10,663 nt of DNA from UBA12088 sp964568345 (GTDB lineage Bacteria > Patescibacteriota > Minisyncoccia > Phycocordibacterales > UBA12088): the NCBI GenBank assembly GCA_964568345.1, contig CAZMPG010000038.1, positions 1 to 10,663 of the forward strand, written 5' to 3'. Both the position numbers and the translations under genes were made by a program. The notes under the pieces are model-generated. The model ran no database searches. It was not told the DNA's origin and saw only the letters and a program-made list of their open reading frames with translations. Below, piece after piece: positions 9,198-10,663 of this stretch; the stretch's first letter is position 1; each line of letters starts with the position of its first letter.

Positions 9198-9548
9198 ATG
9201 ACGACTACACCAGTACCAGGAGTTTCCCGGCGGCCTCGTAAGGCGACGGCGAAGCCCTCGAGCAAGGGCAGGGAAGCATCCTGCACGACGTGCACCCGCG
9301 TATGTCGCGAGGAGGAGTGCTTCTGGGTCAACAATGGCCCCGTCCTCGCCTCTCTCGAGGGTCTCCGCGATGCGCTCTCCCACATGACCGATGAGCAGTT
9401 TACGTACCACACGAAGCGCGATGGGAACGACTTTGCGCGGTGGATTCGCGACTCGCTCGGTGATGCAGAGACAGCGACGCGTATAGCCCGTGCGCGGACG
9501 CGGAGCGGTGCTGTCCAGGCACTCCGCGTAGCGTGCGCGTGCTGCTAG
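9198..9548 (+). CDS. Small DUF5752-like protein with an N-terminal cysteine cluster
   Basis: This 116-residue protein has a basic N-terminus (about 1-25), four cysteines in a C-x2-C-x3-C-x4-C pattern (29, 32, 36, 41), then FWVNNGPVLASLEGLRDAL and a segment ending in YHTKRDGNDFARWIRDSLGD. The second half resembles DUF5752 as I recall it (a Y-H segment, then NDFAxW), a family without known activity that I associate with carbohydrate genes in CPR bacteria and DPANN archaea. It ends in ACACC, with three more cysteines at 113, 115 and 116. The clusters could bind a metal, but spacing alone does not prove it. It starts 11 nt after the GH57 stop without a Shine-Dalgarno sequence, and 17 nt separate it from the GH15 gene, so it sits in the middle of the alpha-glucan operon and may regulate or bind one of the enzymes. 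The family match is from memory. Confidence 0.75.
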   Translation: MTTTPVPGVSRRPRKATAKPSSKGREASCTTCTRVCREEECFWVNNGPVLASLEGLRDALSHMTDEQFTYHTKRDGNDFARWIRDSLGDAETATRIARARTRSGAVQALRVACACC

Positions 9549-9551
9549 CAC
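9539..9551 (+). other. Short hairpin at the end of the DUF5752-like gene
   Basis: GTGC (9539-9542) pairs with GCAC (9548-9551) around the loop TGCTA; the embedded TGCTAGCA is an 8-nt palindrome. It spans the stop codon and ends two bases before the -10 of the next gene. Only 4 bp, so it may be chance. Confidence 0.2.
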
Positions 9552-9553
9552 AC

Positions 9554-9559
9554 TATACC
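9554..9559 (+). promoter_or_regulatory. -10-like element TATACC upstream of the GH15 gene, leaderless spacing
   Basis: TATACC (4 of 6 to TATAAT) ends 6 nt before the ATG at 9566, the same spacing as at secA. It would start transcription on the A of the start codon. It lies wholly within the 17-nt intergenic gap, has no clear -35, and may add an internal promoter to the operon. Confidence 0.4.
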
Positions 9560-9565
9560 CCGCAC

Positions 9566-10663
9566 ATGGCTCGGTCGCTCGTCCTCGGAAACGGCTCGGT
9601 GCTTGTCTGCTACGACGAGTGGGGCCAGGTGCGCGACTTCTTTTTCCCCCGTGTCGGGCTCGAGAACCACGTCGGCGAGCACCTCATGCACCGCATCGGC
9701 GTGTTCGTGGATGGAGCGCTGCACTGGCTGTCGAGCGGCGAGTATGAGATCACTGTGACGTACGAGCACGACACGCTCGTCGGCGATGTGCGGGCGGTGC
9801 ACCACGGCCTCGAGCTCGAGCTCCACTTCTCCGACGTCGTCTACAACGAGCACGACGTTTTTGTGCGGCACCTCGTCGTGTACAACCGCTCGGCGCGTGA
9901 CCGCACGCTCAAGCTCTTTTTCAACCAGCAGTTCCACATCAGCGAGTCGCGACACGGCGACACCGGCTACTACTCGCCCGAGCTCCACGCTATCATCCAC
10001 TACAAAGGTCGCCGGGTGTTCCTCGTGTGTGCACGGACGAACGACGCATACTTCGACGACTACAGCGTCGGGCTTCTTGGTATCGAGGGTAAGGAGGGCA
10101 CATGGCGCGATGCAGACGACGGGGTGCTCGCGAAGAGCGGCATCGAGCATGGGAGCGTTGACTCAGTCATCGGCTTGTCGCTCTTCCTCCGCGCGCAGAG
10201 CGAGCGGACTGTATCGTACTGGATCGCTGCAGGGCGTACGTATCGTACGGTCGAGCAGTACCACCGCGACATTCTCACCCGCGGCCCGGAGCACCTCCGA
10301 CGCACGACCGGAGACTTCTGGAGGGCGTGGGTCGGGCAGGGCGGGGTAGGCGCCCAGGGGGGAGATCCCGCGCTCGCCGATCTCTTTCGGCGCTCGCTCC
10401 TCGTCGTGCGGACGCATACCGACAACCGGGGCGCCATCATCGCATCGGGCGACTCGTCCATCCTCCAGAGCGGGCGCGACACCTACAGCTACTGCTGGCC
10501 GCGCGATGCAGCCTACATCGTGCTTGCGCTCCTCCTGACGGGGAACCAGCACGCGTCTGAGGGTTTCCATGCCTTCTGCAACGACATTCTCACCGACGAG
10601 GGGTACCTCCTCCACAAGTACCGGCCCGACAAGTCGCTCGGGAGTTCGTGGCACCCCTGGGTG
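9566..10663 (+). CDS. Glycoside hydrolase family 15, glucoamylase type (partial, 3' end missing)
   Basis: The first 366 codons are present and the frame is open to the window end. The protein begins MARSLVLGNGSVLVCYDEWG and has the beta-sandwich N-terminal part typical of bacterial and archaeal GH15 proteins (DFFFPRVGLENHVG near 24-37, FNQQFHISESRHGDTGYY in the middle). It then enters the alpha/alpha barrel with DTYSYCWPRDAAY (305-317), the family's WPRDA motif, and reaches SLGSSWHPW at the end. GH15 enzymes release glucose from alpha-glucans (some act on trehalose or dextran) with inversion. Both catalytic glutamates lie beyond the window, so activity cannot be judged. No signal peptide is visible, so it probably acts in the cytoplasm on the same polymer as the GT4 and GH57 enzymes. 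ATG 9566 is the first start after the preceding stop, and the family-like N-terminus supports it. Confidence 0.93.
   Translation, partial: MARSLVLGNGSVLVCYDEWGQVRDFFFPRVGLENHVGEHLMHRIGVFVDGALHWLSSGEYEITVTYEHDTLVGDVRAVHHGLELELHFSDVVYNEHDVFVRHLVVYNRSARDRTLKLFFNQQFHISESRHGDTGYYSPELHAIIHYKGRRVFLVCARTNDAYFDDYSVGLLGIEGKEGTWRDADDGVLAKSGIEHGSVDSVIGLSLFLRAQSERTVSYWIAAGRTYRTVEQYHRDILTRGPEHLRRTTGDFWRAWVGQGGVGAQGGDPALADLFRRSLLVVRTHTDNRGAIIASGDSSILQSGRDTYSYCWPRDAAYIVLALLLTGNQHASEGFHAFCNDILTDEGYLLHKYRPDKSLGSSWHPWV

Noticed and set aside
9545..10150. 201-codon minus-strand frame opposite the GH15 gene
   Set aside because: Antisense shadow; the + strand reads as GH15 through to the window end.

Overview
The window looks like a chromosomal segment from a GC-rich member of the Candidate Phyla Radiation (Patescibacteria, probably Parcubacteria-like). 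The assignment is inference. It rests on a SecA with an insertion before its TNNEFGFDYLRDN motif that I associate with that group, and on the gene set: membrane-anchored DUF3160 and MEMO-family proteins, then a compact GT4 / GH57 / DUF5752-like / GH15 polysaccharide cluster. Shine-Dalgarno sequences are almost absent. All supported genes are on the + strand; the long minus-strand reading frames are antisense shadows of high-GC genes.

Layout. 1-341: a 41-codon reading frame resembling only the extreme N-terminus of a type III restriction (Res) subunit, probably a gene remnant, then a pyrimidine-rich intergenic stretch with degenerate 7-nt repeats and an extended -10 promoter placed for a leaderless secA transcript. 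342-2879: secA, complete, with a shortened helical-wing region and no zinc-binding tail. 2880-2973: a hairpin and a -10 element next to the following start. 2974-5496 and 5448-6452: two overlapping genes for membrane-anchored, outward-facing proteins (DUF3160 and a MEMO/AmmeMemoRadiSam-B-like protein). 6453-6658: an intergenic region built from two opposed arrays of a heptamer (consensus CYATNGT), giving a 14-bp inverted repeat that takes in the end of the upstream gene, followed by a second hairpin and an extended -10. 6659-10663: the carbohydrate operon, with a GT4 glycosyltransferase, a GH57 alpha-amylase-type enzyme (4-nt ATGA overlap), a small Cys-containing DUF5752-like protein and a GH15 glucoamylase-type enzyme cut off by the window end.

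How the genes may work together: SecA supplies the export motor needed for proteins such as the DUF3160/MEMO pair, which probably act together at the cell surface. The GT4, GH57 and GH15 proteins have no signal peptides and so probably build and break down an internal alpha-glucan (glycogen-like) store, with the DUF5752-like protein as an uncharacterised companion. The most unusual features are the period-7 repeat arrays, the recurring placement of -10 elements about 6-8 nt before start codons, and the divergent parts of SecA.
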